Of a stretch of DNA of 64,000 bases, positions 1 to 11,231 are shown piece after piece. Every line of letters starts with the position of its first letter. Within the stretch, counting starts at the first letter, position 1. The notes under the pieces were generated by a model. It saw only the letters and a program-made list of their open reading frames with translations, was not told the DNA's origin and did no database searches. A program made the translations under genes and the position numbers. The stretch spans positions 1,936,001-2,000,000 of the forward strand of contig JAPXFQ010001133.1 of NCBI GenBank assembly GCA_028564705.1. Direction: 5' to 3'. The stretch is from Apricaphanius iberus. Its lineage: Eukaryota > Chordata > Actinopteri > Cyprinodontiformes > Aphaniidae.

Positions 1-759
1 CAAAAATGACTTTTCTTGTTGTCTTGAAAACGTTTCTCATCCTACTCATCTTCCCAATCTAGTTTCCTTCAGTGCTTAAAAGGCTTCTTTTTTTCTTCTT
101 TTTTTTGACTTTATAATGTTAGTTTAGATATTGAAAATGTATGCCTTTAATAATAGAAATGTATTTTGTTCTCTTTCTACATCATAGAATTACACTTTTT
201 TTTAAAATCTGAAATTAATCTCAAAATGTCTGTCTTTTAACTTGTAAGCTTATTAATTTGACATCAGAGAATTGCCGAGTTTTTATCTGGAAAATATGTG
301 CTTTTATTCTCAGAATTTCTGAGTGTTTTGGATAGAAATTTACTCCCACATATTTTTGTTTTATTTACAATAAAATAGTAATACTCCGCCGTACATTTCT
401 CTGTATTATTTTCAGTATGTGCGTTTCTCTGCGCGTCTCCACTCCCGAGGTGTAGCTTAGACAGAAACGGGAGGGTGCAATAAGAAAATAAAAAAAACCC
501 AGCTACAGTCAAAACATGCTGTAAGGTTAAGAAAACAACTGACAGCAGTTTGGATGCATTTAAATGTAAATATATATATATATATATAACTCAAAGGCAG
601 AGTGTAGAGCTGAGCTGCTCTCCTAAAATATCCCAAACATCCGTAGTTTCCACAGATGGTAGGAGATCACTACATGATGCTACAAGGGAAGTCTGGCTGG
701 TGTTACTGTCATTATTTCAAACTACATTCCCACATTGCAATTCTAAATACACTATTCAT
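1..759. other. AT-rich unique sequence, no gene seen
   Basis: Intronic sequence with homopolymer T runs and a (TA)9 microsatellite at 571-588. No coding similarity was recognised. Confidence 0.5.
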
Positions 760-1158
760 TAGGGATGTAAGAAAATATTGATATGCCAATATATCACAAT
801 ATTTTATGTCATGATATTGTATCGATATTCTGTAAGCAAAAAAATGTGTTGTATTTTTTAAGAATTTTAATTAAACCATTAATAATTACATACATTTTTG
901 TCATAAAATTAAAAGTATGACTGGTAGTTAGTGGCTGTTGTCACCTTCTTTGTTCCAGTGGATCAACTAGATGAAGTCATAAAAACAGGATGGAGTATTT
1001 AGACAGTTGTGACAGATTTTCTACAGTTAAATTCATTTGTAAAAATAAAAATATGTAGTATTAATCATGGTATCATGATATTTCGCAATATATCGTGTCG
1101 TCTCCTTTATATCAAGACACATAGCGCATCGCCAGATATTTGCCAATACACATCCCTA
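760..1158. mobile_element. Complete short non-autonomous hAT-type transposon with 8-bp target duplication
   Basis: The 399-bp element starts TAGGGATGTA and ends ACACATCCCTA, giving short terminal inverted repeats of about 10 bp. It is flanked by an exact 8-bp direct repeat CTATTCAT at 752-759 and 1159-1166. An 8-bp target duplication with short inverted termini is typical of the hAT superfamily. There is no open frame for a transposase. The interior carries ATATCG-rich segments. A diverged second copy, lacking a clear left end, lies at 29185-29503; both share the stretch around GGATCAACTAGAT. Confidence 0.85.
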
Positions 1159-1243
1159 CTATTCATGACATTAATTAACAGATTACTTACTATATTTTGA
1201 AGTATAGTGTTATTTGGATATAAAATGAGCTTGAAATTCCAAA

Positions 1244-1590
1244 TCATAATGGCTTCACTCCTCTCGAGAACAAAATGTCTTCCCTATCTAAACTGTGGAC
1301 ATTATTGTCTTCAAAGGAGTGAACTTTGACCTTTAGATGGAATGGTGAGTCTTGGTCTGATGATTTTGCTCTTCTGTGTTTGTCCCTCGTTTTGTGTAGT
1401 TGCTGTTTAGTTTCTCCAACGCACAGCTCTGAGCATTCCTCACTGCACTGGGCTGAATATACCACACCACTGAGCCTGTGTTTGGGGGTTTTATCCTTGG
1501 GATGAAGCAGTCTTTGCCCGAGAGTGTCACCGGATATAAAGAAAATATCCAGAAACTCCCACCACATATGGGACAACTATGTTTTTCTGT
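1244..1590 (-). pseudogene. Penelope-like retroelement fragment: GIY-YIG endonuclease domain
   Basis: The minus-strand frame reads TLGQRLLHPKDKTPKHRL, then VVYSAQCSEECSELCVGET, then HSFEDNNVHSLDRED. These match the C-terminal GIY-YIG nuclease of teleost Penelope-like elements, which cut target DNA for reverse transcription. VVY and CVG stand at the GIY and YIG positions, and the usual tyrosine before the second motif is replaced by cysteine. A further stretch, IVVPYVVGVSGY near 1530-1590, lies in another frame, so the copy carries a frameshift. The frame stops at 1244, before the usual C-terminal end. The reverse transcriptase was not recognised upstream. This is a dead fragment. Confidence 0.72.
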
Positions 1591-3197
1591 CTCCTTTTCT
1601 GTTCCGCTGCACCGGCCTGAGTTTTAAGAAGATGTATCTAAACGTGACTTCGAGAAGAACTGTAATAGGCTTGAGTGAGATATTTTCTCTCCATATAAGC
1701 AGGAGATATGGGTCATGAAAGAGTAAAGAGTAAATCTTCTCTCTAAAAATGTGCTGTGTTTTAATTGTATTCATCAGTGGATTTCTGTAGCATCAAACTG
1801 CCTCCTTGATTCAAGTTAAAACTCATTTAATACAAAGCTGGAGCCTGGTATTTTTGGTTGATATATGAATCAGACATTTTTGTATTTATGATTTCATAAG
1901 CGGGACAGTGACAGCTCTGCTTCTCTCCCATTTTGGGCATGCCTACTTTCTTTTCGATTCCTTTGCGGTTTATAACTTCATCTCTGTTCGTTTTTCAAGC
2001 GTTTATGAGAAATTACTGATTATGGTTCTGGTCCCGATACAAACCACACGGCACATTAAGAGATTAAGACCATCAAGATGATCCCCGATGAACACCATGC
2101 AGAGCAGGACCCCAGGTATTCCACCAATCCTGAGAACTTCACTAAAAAGGTTTACATCTGCCTATTTTAATATTTCAAACACCAAATATTTCTAAATATG
2201 CATCAATACACACACTGTAAAAACTGTGAATACCGGTTACTTAACATTGTGGCAACAAAGTGATCTGTAATATATTAAATTAGATTTAAATTGCAAAAGA
2301 TTTATGTAAAATGTAGTTTAATTACATCTAAACAAAATATAGATATAGATAAATTTCAACTGTAAATATGTAATATCTCAAATGAATGAATAAAACAGCC
2401 TCATTTTAACACAAAAAGTTATTTGAAATTAAATAAATATCTGTAAAAAACACTTTGAATTCACGTGTTTTATTTTCCACAATAAATAGATTAATGTTTC
2501 AATGTTTTAATTCTTCTTCATAGAATAATGTCATTTATTTTTTTCTTACAAGATTGAGTAAAAAGTTTATTTTAGAAATGAATGAATCCAATTGAAGTTT
2601 TACTTAAAAAAGAAAACATTTTATTTCCTTGTATAAATATCCAACTATTTTTACTCAACTTTTCCCAGATTATTGTTCATTTCAAGGTATTTCAAGGTAT
2701 TACAGATATTTATATCATTTTATATTATCTTTTGTGTTAAAATTAGGCTGTTTCAATCAACAGTTTGAGATTTTATCCATAAATCCAACACATATTTTCA
2801 GTTTAATTTGATCAATATCGACTGTATCGATTGTTTAAATTTAATTATATTTTAAACTACATTTTACACAAATCTTTTGCATCTTTTTTATGTAACCACT
2901 TTTCAGAAATCTTCTTAGCTGAATCTAACATCTTTAATCTTCCTTATTTCTGTGCTGGGATGTAAAGCCAATCAGCACCAAGGAAAATAAAAGCCAATGG
3001 TGTTTAGAGTGGTATTATAGGAATTTCAGATTCCTAAGATGCATTTTCTTTAAAATTAGTTATATGATCTATGAAAAAACAGAACAAACAGAACAAAACT
3101 TTTTTTGAAAAAACTAAAGTTACGTTCGAAAGAAAAAGTGATAAAGACTGAACCACGAATAGACGTGTTTTCTGTTCATTGTAGCTCATTTCCTCAT
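1591..3197. other. AT-rich intronic sequence, nothing recognised
   Basis: No recognisable gene or repeat family. The sequence is AT-rich, especially 2160-2900, and fills the gap between the Penelope-like fragment and the 5' edge of the L2-type LINE. Confidence 0.45.
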
Positions 3198-5039
3198 AAA
3201 CTGACCGACACTGTGACATCCTACATCAGCTTTTGTGAGGACATGTGTGTGCAGACCAAAACCTTCTGCTCATTCAAAAACAATAAACCGTGGTTCACTG
3301 CAGAACTGAGACGGCTACGCCAGGACAAGGAGGAGGCCTACAGGAGTGGGGATCGGGACCTGTACAAACAGGCCAGGAACCAGCTGACAAGAGGGATCAA
3401 AGCAGCAAAGAGGAACTACAGTGCTAAGCTTAAGGACCGTTTTTCTGCTAACGACCCCTCTGCAGTTTGGAGCTACCTGCAGACCATTACTAACTGTAGG
3501 AGACCATCCCCCCACCCTGTGGAGAGCCCCCGCCTGGCTGAGGACCTCAACGACTTCTTTTCCAGGTTTGAAAGGACTTTCACACCTCCCACCTCCCCCA
3601 CCATCTCCATCACAAAAGACCCAGCTTCACCCCAAACCACCCACGTACCTGCCTTGACGATCTGCGAACAGGACGTGCGCCAGCTATTTCAGAGACAGAA
3701 AATTAAAAAGGCTCAGGGACCAGACGGAGTGTCCCCAGCCTCTCTGAAATTCTGTGCTGACCAGCTGGCTCCCATCTTCACCCAGATCTTCAATAACTCC
3801 CTGGAGCTGTGTGAGGTCCCCTCCTGCCTCAAACGCTCCACCATCATACCGGTTCCCAAGAAGTCCCCAGTCACTGGATTAAATGACTACAGACCAGTTG
3901 CCCTAACATCTGTGGTCATGAAATCCTTTGAGCGTCTGGTACTGACCCACCTGAAGGACATCACAGATCCCCTGCTAGACCCCCTGCAGTTCGCCTACAG
4001 ATCAAACAGGTCAGTGGATGATGCCGTCAACATGGCTCTACACTACATCCTGCACCATCTAGACTCTGCAGGTACCTACGCTCGGGTCCTGTTTGTGGAC
4101 TTCAGCTCTGCGTTTAACACCATCGTCCCAGAGCTCCTCCACCAAAAACTGTCCCAGCTCACCGTGCCTCCCTCCACCTGTCAGTGGATTACCAGTTTCC
4201 TGACTGACAGGAGGCAGCAGGTGAAACTGGGTAAGTTCACATCCAGCTCCCGTTCCCTCAGCATCGGCGCCCCCCAGGGATGTGTTCTCTCCCCACTGCT
4301 CTTCTCCCTTTACACCACTGACTGCACGTCGAGGGACCCTTCTGTGAAACTCCTGAAGTTTGCAGATGACACCACCGTCATTGGACTCATCCGCGACGGC
4401 GACGAGTCTGTGTACAGAAAGGAAGTGGAACAGCTGGTTCTCTGGTGCAGTCAGAACCACCTGGAGCTAAACCCGCTCAAAACTGTGGAGATGACAGTGG
4501 ACTTCAGGAAGAGACCACCATCAACATCTCCTCTCATGATCCTCAACAAGCCAGTCCCCACAGTGGAGTCTTTCAGGTTCCTAGGATCCACCATCACACG
4601 GGACCTGAAGTGGACCTCACACATCAACATAATAAGGAAAAAGGCCCAGCAAAGGCTGTACTTTCTGCGTCAGCTCAGGAAGTTCAACCTGCCCCAGGAG
4701 CTGCTGATCATCTTCTACACAGCAATAGTCCAGTCTGTCCTGACCTCATCCATCTCTGTCTGGTTCGGATCCGCCACCAGGCAAGACAAGGACAGACTGC
4801 AGAGAACAGTCAGGACTGCAGAGAGGATCATAGGAACCGATCTTCCCTCCATTCAGGACCTATTCCGGGCCAGGGTCAGGAAGCGGGCCAGGAAAATCAC
4901 CACTGACCCCTCACACCCTGGCCACAATCTGTTTAGGCTCCTCCCCTCAGGTCGGCGTTACAGAGCGTTGTACGCCAAAACCACCCGACACAAAAACAGT
5001 TTTTTCCCCCAGGCTGTCGCTCTGACGAACTCTGTCTAG
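3105..5039 (+). CDS. L2-type LINE ORF2 3' part: reverse transcriptase, open but 5'-truncated
   Basis: The open frame is 644 residues. About the first 30 residues come from flanking DNA; LINE sequence starts near residue 32. A linker with NNKPWFTAELRRLRQ (about residues 60-75) is followed by the reverse-transcriptase domain: IIPVPKK and NDYRPVALTSV; catalytic motif A FVDFSSAF at residues 330-337 (Asp332); motif B GAPQGCVLSP from residue 388; and catalytic motif C FADD at residues 419-422. Thumb-like and C-terminal regions follow. All catalytic aspartates are present and there is no internal stop. The apurinic endonuclease domain is absent, so this copy cannot mobilise itself. The ATG at 3105 lies in the flank and is probably fortuitous. 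Confidence 0.82.
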   Translation: MKKLKLRSKEKVIKTEPRIDVFSVHCSSFPHKLTDTVTSYISFCEDMCVQTKTFCSFKNNKPWFTAELRRLRQDKEEAYRSGDRDLYKQARNQLTRGIKAAKRNYSAKLKDRFSANDPSAVWSYLQTITNCRRPSPHPVESPRLAEDLNDFFSRFERTFTPPTSPTISITKDPASPQTTHVPALTICEQDVRQLFQRQKIKKAQGPDGVSPASLKFCADQLAPIFTQIFNNSLELCEVPSCLKRSTIIPVPKKSPVTGLNDYRPVALTSVVMKSFERLVLTHLKDITDPLLDPLQFAYRSNRSVDDAVNMALHYILHHLDSAGTYARVLFVDFSSAFNTIVPELLHQKLSQLTVPPSTCQWITSFLTDRRQQVKLGKFTSSSRSLSIGAPQGCVLSPLLFSLYTTDCTSRDPSVKLLKFADDTTVIGLIRDGDESVYRKEVEQLVLWCSQNHLELNPLKTVEMTVDFRKRPPSTSPLMILNKPVPTVESFRFLGSTITRDLKWTSHINIIRKKAQQRLYFLRQLRKFNLPQELLIIFYTAIVQSVLTSSISVWFGSATRQDKDRLQRTVRTAERIIGTDLPSIQDLFRARVRKRARKITTDPSHPGHNLFRLLPSGRRYRALYAKTTRHKNSFFPQAVALTNSV

Positions 5040-5346
5040 TCACAGTGTGTGAGTGCACTCACATAACAATAAACTATAACTCTGCACTTCTGTACATACT
5101 CACTGTAAAATAACCCCGGCTTGGTGTATATATTATCCTTTATTATTTACGATCTGATATTTATTTGTATTTTTACTTATTTTTGTTCATATTTTTCTTT
5201 TTTTTCTTTTATTTTTTTATTTTTTTATTTTTTTCTATTTCACTTATTCAAGTTCTGTACTGGAGGAAAAAGTTTGCCGGAGTCAAATTCCTTGTATGTG
5301 ACATACTTGGCCAATAAACTGATTCTGATTCTGATTCTGATTCTGA
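3198..5346 (+). mobile_element. 5'-truncated L2-type LINE with (GATTCT)n 3' tail
   Basis: Homology to the fish L2 (Maui-like) LINE begins near 3198, at the LTDTVTSYISFCEDMC segment that follows the endonuclease in full elements, so the 5' end with ORF1 and the endonuclease is missing. A reverse-transcriptase frame runs to a stop at 5037-5039. About 300 bp of 3' UTR follows, with T-rich tracts, and ends in GATTCTGATTCTGATTCTGA at about 5316-5346. Such short tandem 3' tails are typical of L2 LINEs. 5' truncation is the usual outcome of target-primed reverse transcription. The intact frame implies a recent insertion. Confidence 0.88.
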
Positions 5347-6309
5347 TAAACAATATGCAGATTACAGACACTACACCACAGGCCTCTCTCAGCTTTTTAA
5401 GTCGGACAACTTGTGCAGTTGGTGGCTGCTAAAGATTTTTTTGCCCACTCTACCTACAGTTGAAATGGAAGAAAGAAAGACAATCTCTGAAGGCAGCCTT
5501 CTGAGTGTGTGACACCAGTGATTAAATGTAGATTACAGACAGCTTTCTGAAGAGAACATCAGTCGACACGACTCCCAAACAACACGACTGCTTCACAAAG
5601 GAGAACCTGACAGACAAAACAGAGGGAAACACGTTTGCTGGACGCTGTCACAACGGGAATCTCACCGACTCAGAAAAACACACAAGGACAATTTGCATAC
5701 GCCACTCATGGCTTGTGTTGCAAAGATGCGCGTGGAAATACAGGCTCCTACAAACACACACGGTGTAAATTTCAGAGAAGGGAGAAAAAATACGGGTTCC
5801 TTCTTCCCAGCAATACAGCAGCATCTGTTCTGCAGAGGGAGACATTCAGAAGGCACACTTATGAATTAATCGTGGTTATGATGCCTTTTAATATCTGCAA
5901 AGACGCCAAGGGGGGGGGGGGAATGGCAGCTCCACATAGCAGGACTGATGGTGATGGGGTTGAGATTTACAATTTTACTGCGACATTTTATGCTATAAAA
6001 AGGAATGTTTTTCTATTGCAGGTTTTTGTAACCATAGACTGTTTGGTTGAGAGCGCCTATCAGCAGAAATACTGCTCTTAGATAAGTTAAACCTATGGAA
6101 AAATATTGTTTGTTTCACAGATACTGGAGCTGGGAAACGTTATTTTATTAGAGGACGATGTAACTCCTGAGTTATGGCGCATTTTGTTTGTTTTTCAGGT
6201 CGATTCTAAAATTTCAACCTTCAAACTGTTTATGTAAAGGGCGAAAACTGTAACTCCTAACTTACTGCAAATAGTGTTTATGGACAAACAGTAATTAACA
6301 CATACACCC
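5347..6309. other. No recognised gene; open frame of unknown status
   Basis: A 148-residue open frame spans 5635-6081 on the plus strand. It shows no recognisable domain, has irregular composition and crosses a 12-base G run at 5910-5921, so it is probably fortuitous. Nothing else was recognised. Confidence 0.45.
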
Positions 6310-6612
6310 ATACATAGGCGGGTAGCCTCTCTCCGCCTACGGGTGGGGGTACCGGTCCTGACTATTGACTGTGATTATGCATCAAACAGTAGATAAGATT
6401 ACCCACCCTTCTTGGAGTCCTTGGAGGGGGCGCTGAGATCTGAACCTGAGCAGTGTTTTGTTATTGGACTTCTGTGCTCCAGTAAGGAACACCAAGCATA
6501 AGTGTGTTCATGTGTGCACTTGGCACCAGCACAGTCTAGGCCGCGGTTGTGAGGGTCTGCTGGGAACGTCTGTCAGAGTCTCCAATCAGAAGGAGTTTCA
6601 ACTCTCTGAGGG
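6310..6612 (+). pseudogene. Rex3 (RTE-clade) LINE, endonuclease part, decayed and deleted
   Basis: The DNA matches the 5' half of the Rex3 reading frame in pieces. A TTCTTGGAGTCCTTGGAGGG stretch near 6410-6430 is followed by frame LLDFCA (near 6461) and CTWHQHSLGRG, then VRVCWERLSESPIRRSFNS at about 6549-6612. Several internal segments of the endonuclease are missing between these blocks. The sequence then breaks off into unrelated DNA and Rex3 resumes near 7291. It is a non-functional remnant. Confidence 0.72.
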
Positions 6613-7290
6613 TGTATTCAGACCAGAAAAGTCCTTTAGTCGGGTTTTTTGGTCCGGACCAAAGGCAAACTATATTTTTTTCCTTTGGTGCGGTTTGTAT
6701 TCAGACTGCTAAGTTTTGCAAGTGGACTATATTTTGTTAACACATCCACGTGTGTGACGATCGGTGCTGCTATTGGACAGCAATGACGTGGGCGGAGCTA
6801 AGCGCAAAGACCCGGACATGGACATAAACAGCAGCAAAATCATATGGATATCAGAGCTGCAGGATGGATGCGAGGGCGAAGAAAAGCGGAGGAGAGCCTG
6901 GGAGAGGCTGGGAGGTGAGCGAGAACCGGGCCGCGCTGCAGATGAGACCTGAGAGGAATTGGACCCGCAGGCTGTTAGCACCGGTGCTAGCAGCCAGCAG
7001 CGAGAGCTGCAGCAGAACAAAGCTGGAGAGTGACGGAGCAGGCGGAATGTCCTGTCTGTGTCATGATCTCCCGACATTTGCGTGTCTGAGCAGCGAATTC
7101 AATGCAAGTTCCGCTATGCTCTGTTTGAAAATTTGGAATAGTGAATGCGTGCAGTAAATGGAAGGAGACGATGTGTTCTGCTCGCGCTGACCCCTGACAT
7201 GCTGGCAGAATGATTAAACAGAAGACAAAGATCGGGAATTAATAACATTCATCACAGCATACGGGATATTGATTTTTGGCGATGTGAGTC
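6613..7290. mobile_element. Foreign DNA interrupting the Rex3 copy (probable short DNA transposon)
   Basis: Rex3 homology stops after the FNS codons near 6612 and restarts at the GGNPQTHW segment near 7305. The intervening 0.7 kb begins GGGTGTATTCAGACCAGAAA, a start resembling fish short DNA transposons, and is richer in CpG than its surroundings. The matching inverted end was not found, so the right boundary is uncertain and a deletion of Rex3 sequence may also be involved. Confidence 0.45.
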
Positions 7291-8776
7291 AAATAAGTGG
7301 GTCACGGTGGCAACCCTCAAACCCACTGGGGGATGAGGGATGCTGTGAAGCTGAAGAAGGGGTCTTATAAGGCCTTCTTGGCCTGTGGGACCCCGGAAGC
7401 AGGTGATAGGTACTGGCAGGCCAAGCAGAGTGCGGCTCAGTTGGTCGCTGAGGCAAAACCTTGGGCATGGGAGGAGTTTGGACAGACCATGGTGAACGAC
7501 TTCCGTATGGCTTCGAAGCGATTCCGGTCCACCATCCAGCGTCTCGGGGGGGGGGTTGACGCGGTCCGCCACCAACACTGTTTACAGTGGGGGTGGTGAG
7601 CTGCAGACCTCAACACGGGACATTTTGTGTCGGTGGGTGGAATACTTCGAAGACCTCCTCAATCCCACCGACACGACTTCCTGCTTGGAAGCAGGGTCTG
7701 GGGACTTTGGGACGGGCTCTCCAATCTCTGGTGCTGAAGTCACTGAGGTTGTTAAAAAACTCCTTGGTGGCAAGGCACCGGGGGTGGATGAGATTCACCC
7801 AGAGTTCCTCAAGGCTCTGGATGTTGTAGGGCTGTGTTGTTTACCGCGGCTCTGCAATCTTGCATGGACATCAACAACAATGCGGTTTTCGTCCTGGCCG
7901 TGGAACACTGGACCAGCTCTATACCCTCAGCAGGGTCCTGGAGGGTGTGTGGGAGTTCGCCCAACTGGTCTACATGTGTTTTTTGGGCTTGGAGAAGGTG
8001 TTCGACCGTGTCCCTCAGGGAATCCTGTGTGGAGAGTATGGGGTACCAGGCCATTTGATAAGGGCTGTTAGGTCCCTGCCTTGCCGTCAGTAAGTGGGAT
8101 TCGTTTGCAGTGAGAGTTGGACTCCGCCAAGGTTGCCCTTTGTCACCAATCATGTTCATAACATTTTTGGACAGGATTTCTAGGAACAGCCAAGGTGTTG
8201 AGGGGATCCATTTTAGTGGCCTGAGGATCGGGTCTTAGTTTTTCACAGATGATGTCGTCATGTTGGCTTCACCGGTCTGTCGTGGTGAAGAGAGAGCTGA
8301 GCCAAATGGCAAAGCTCTCGATTTACCGGTTGATCTACGTTCCTACCCTCATCTATGGTCACAAACTTTGGGTGGAGACCGAAAGAACGAGATCACGGAT
8401 ACAGGCGGCTGAGTTTCCTCCGTAGGGTGGCTGGGCTCTCCCTTAGAGATAGGGTGAGAAGCTCGGTCATCCGGAGCGGGCTCAGAGTAGAGCCGCTGCT
8501 CCTCCACATCAAGAGGAACCAGTTGAGGTGGCTCGGGGATCTGGTCAGGATGGACGCCTCCCTGGTGAGGTGTTCAGAGTACGTCCCACCGGGAGGAGAC
8601 CCAGAGGAAGACCCAGGACTCAATGGAGGGACTATGTCTCCCAGCTGGCCTGGGAACGCCTCGGGATTCCTCCCGCGGAGCTCGCCCAAGTGGCTGGGGA
8701 GAGGGAAGTCTGGGTCTCTTTGCTTAAGCTACTGCCTCTGCGACCTGACCCCGGATAAGCGGAAGAAGTTGGATGT
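7291..8776 (+). pseudogene. Rex3 (RTE-clade) LINE, reverse-transcriptase and C-terminal part, broken
   Basis: Successive frames read GGNPQTHW and MRDAVKLKKGSYKAFLACGT (7297 on), KLLGGKAPGVDEIHPEFLKA, then GRGTLDQLYTLSRVLEGVWE, then RQGCPLSP-type DNA (CAAGGTTGCCCTTTGTCACC at about 8129). These are Rex3 hallmarks. The polymerase box survives as F-T-D-D-V-V at 8242-8259, with threonine for the usual alanine. A deletion of the order of 300 nt then joins it to the C-terminal SFLRRVAGLSLRDRVRSSVI and RPTGRRPRGRPRTQWRDYVS segments. It ends GGATAAGCGGAAGAAGTTGG, the Rex3 3' terminus, with only a vestige of the GATG tail. Many frameshifts are present, one in a G run near 7545. Confidence 0.87.
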
Positions 8777-11065
8777 TTATTTTCTGTAATTTTTATGTTA
8801 ATAGAAATGCGGTATATTTCATAATTTGACACTAAATCATAACTTATTGCAAATATTTCTACATTTATTGTAACAACTGTACCCGTAATATATACTTTTT
8901 AAATATGTATAAGGATTGGGTGCTTCCTAAATTGTTAGTATCATTGCATCACATTGGATCTGGCACCTTTACGCTACAGTAAGGTACATTTAAGAGCTTC
9001 AGGCTTCCTTCAGCTTGCAACTTTTCTCTGTTGCTGTCCCTTCCATCTCACTGAGATGAGTTTAAAACAAAAAAATGGTGTGATGAGAGACGACAACAGC
9101 TGAGAAACGGTGTCGTTTTAAATAAACTAAATGCTCAAAACCATAGCTGCCACAGAAATGACTTACTTCTTGAAATAACCCCAGTTTACTGCGTGTTTAT
9201 TCCAACAGGATGGCAAAGTGTTATAAATGAGGCTAAACTGCATCATTTATCTTTAAATGATCACAATGTGTGTCATGTTGATAATTACAGCAGTAAGGAC
9301 TCGCTCATTAAGACCTTCTGGATTCGCTGTCTAAATCTACCCTGCTTTCCTCTTCATCCTTGAACATTTCTTCAGATATCATCACCATATGGCCTATAAG
9401 AGACTTTAAACATGTGTAATATTTTTGCAGGATCATAATGTGGGTCTTAATGTGCAAACAAACCCTTATATAAACAGCAAAAGAAGCTCAGCTGTTTTAT
9501 GGGGGAAGAATATCAAGAATGCTTCTTATAAACCTTCACAAAATTCTCTGGAGATGTCATAAAGATGCAATATGCATATATCCTGCAGCTATGATGCGCT
9601 GGTTTGATAAAGACACATGATCTGTACAGTTCTGATTTTCACAGTGGAAACATTCATGTGGTAGAGGCTGAATTCCTCGTATTTAGCTTCCTTACAAAGC
9701 AGATTGTAGGGTTTTAATTTTTTTGTAACATACGTAGGGATTTCTAAAGAGATTCATTTAGATCTAATATGTTGAAAACGGCACGATAATAAAACGTTGA
9801 AGCCAAAATCTTATGTCGAAGTTGGGAAACAAAACAAAAAAAGAAGCTTTGCATCCAAATGCCCCCCAGAGTTCAATTATCTCCATCCACAGTGTGTTTT
9901 TCCTTATCTGGGCGCTTCATGACTGCTGCCACTTCATCACAGCTGCTACTCTTTGGGGCACAAATGCTCAAGGAAATCAGCTGTCATCCATTCAGAGAAG
10001 GGTTGTAGAAATGAACACAAAAGGCAGACTTTGCTTACTAAAACGGTGATTCCCATGCTCCAGAAAGGCTCCAAAAATCACAATAAGGGCGTGAAGTTTC
10101 CCAAAAGAGTGTCGAAGAGGGAAGAGCGGATATCAGGTGTAGTATTCACTGCAAACGGAGGTTTTTAAAGCATAAACTGAGAATATTTCCAAATTAACCA
10201 GCTAGCCTCGCAGATATAACCCTGAGAAATGACTAAATTAAAGCCTCCACACACACAGCTCATTTGGAACCCATTCAATAAAAGGTTTATGCATAACCCT
10301 GATTTGGAAGTGAATGAAAAAAAGAAACATTCTTTGTTGTGTTCAGACAACTGGCGGAAAGCGTTTCAGGGTTCTAGTAGATTCCAGAGAACAAGCTAGA
10401 GAAAGGTGGCGTTACGTATGGAAACATTTTGTTTTAATCTAAAGTGTGGCTGACAACAAGATAACTCTTGGATAACATGAGCGATTCTTTGATTACCAGA
10501 TTTCATCATTGGAGACAAACTTGACCGTTATAGTCTGATCGCCTGAGACGTCACAGTGCCTGCTTTACTAGATGATTCACACTTTTTACACGTTCACAGA
10601 TTTTTCCACTCTTACGGTTTGTTTGGGGGGAAAAGCTGCCTATTTGCAGATTTCAAAAAGTAAGTATTATCTAAGGAAAATGCATCTTGGAAAAGCTGGA
10701 ATAGCTGGGTTAAAAGCTACTAGACACACTACTGTCATTTGCCAAACATCTGCTAAACAGCCAGAAAGAGCAGTATTGAAATGAGGACTTTGCGTCTGCT
10801 GCTGTGTGCCACCCTGTGCACCACAGCCACTGAGAGTCATGACGACACACCACATTATTTTATACATAAAACACGTTTACGAAATGTTTTGGTGACGCAA
10901 CACCATGTGTGATATTGGTTTTCGGAGCTTTAACTACATGGGAGGGTCCTCCTGCTGAAAAACGCCCTATAAAGCTCCAGGAGGTGGCGCCATACTGGCA
11001 GGAAAAAAAGCTAACCAGGCTACAGTAGCTAACCAGCTGTTCAGCAGTTTTCCAGCTTGGTGAAA
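8777..11065. other. No gene recognised; short shared repeat near 10780
   Basis: Mostly unique AT-rich sequence. A segment at about 10780-10815 (AATGAGGACTTTGCGTCTGC) recurs in diverged form near 35178-35205, so some of 10700-10870 belongs to a dispersed repeat. No coding similarity was seen. Confidence 0.4.
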
Positions 11066-11231
11066 ATGGTTGTTTCATGTTGTGTCCCTGGATTCACCAA
11101 ACCACTATGGTCAGGTTAAAGACAGAACATTTTATAACATCCCATAATATCCAGCTGGGAGGGAAAGATGAATTTCTGCTCCGAGCGTGATGAAGAAGAA
11201 TCAGCGTTAGAACCGATCATTCCATTTCAGG
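11066..11231 (+). pseudogene. Possible THAP zinc-finger remnant of a DNA transposon
   Basis: An ATG at 11066 opens the frame MVVSCCVPGFTKPLWSG and then meets a stop. The MV-x-C-C-x-x-x-G start resembles the N-terminus of THAP DNA-binding domains, which bear a C2CH zinc site and are found in P-element-type transposases and derived host genes. The expected second cysteine (position of F10) is lost. A downstream frame gives FYN-IP-like residues, as in the THAP F-x-x-P region. The segment ends at CCATTTCAG followed by GTAATT, a possible donor site. The match is short and the call is tentative. Confidence 0.3.

Noticed and set aside
4445..4906. 153-residue frame inside the LINE
   Set aside because: It is an alternative frame of the reverse-transcriptase sequence, which has clear catalytic motifs in the other frame.
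5635..6081. 148-residue open frame as a possible gene
   Set aside because: No recognisable domain, crosses a 12-base G run, irregular composition; likely chance.
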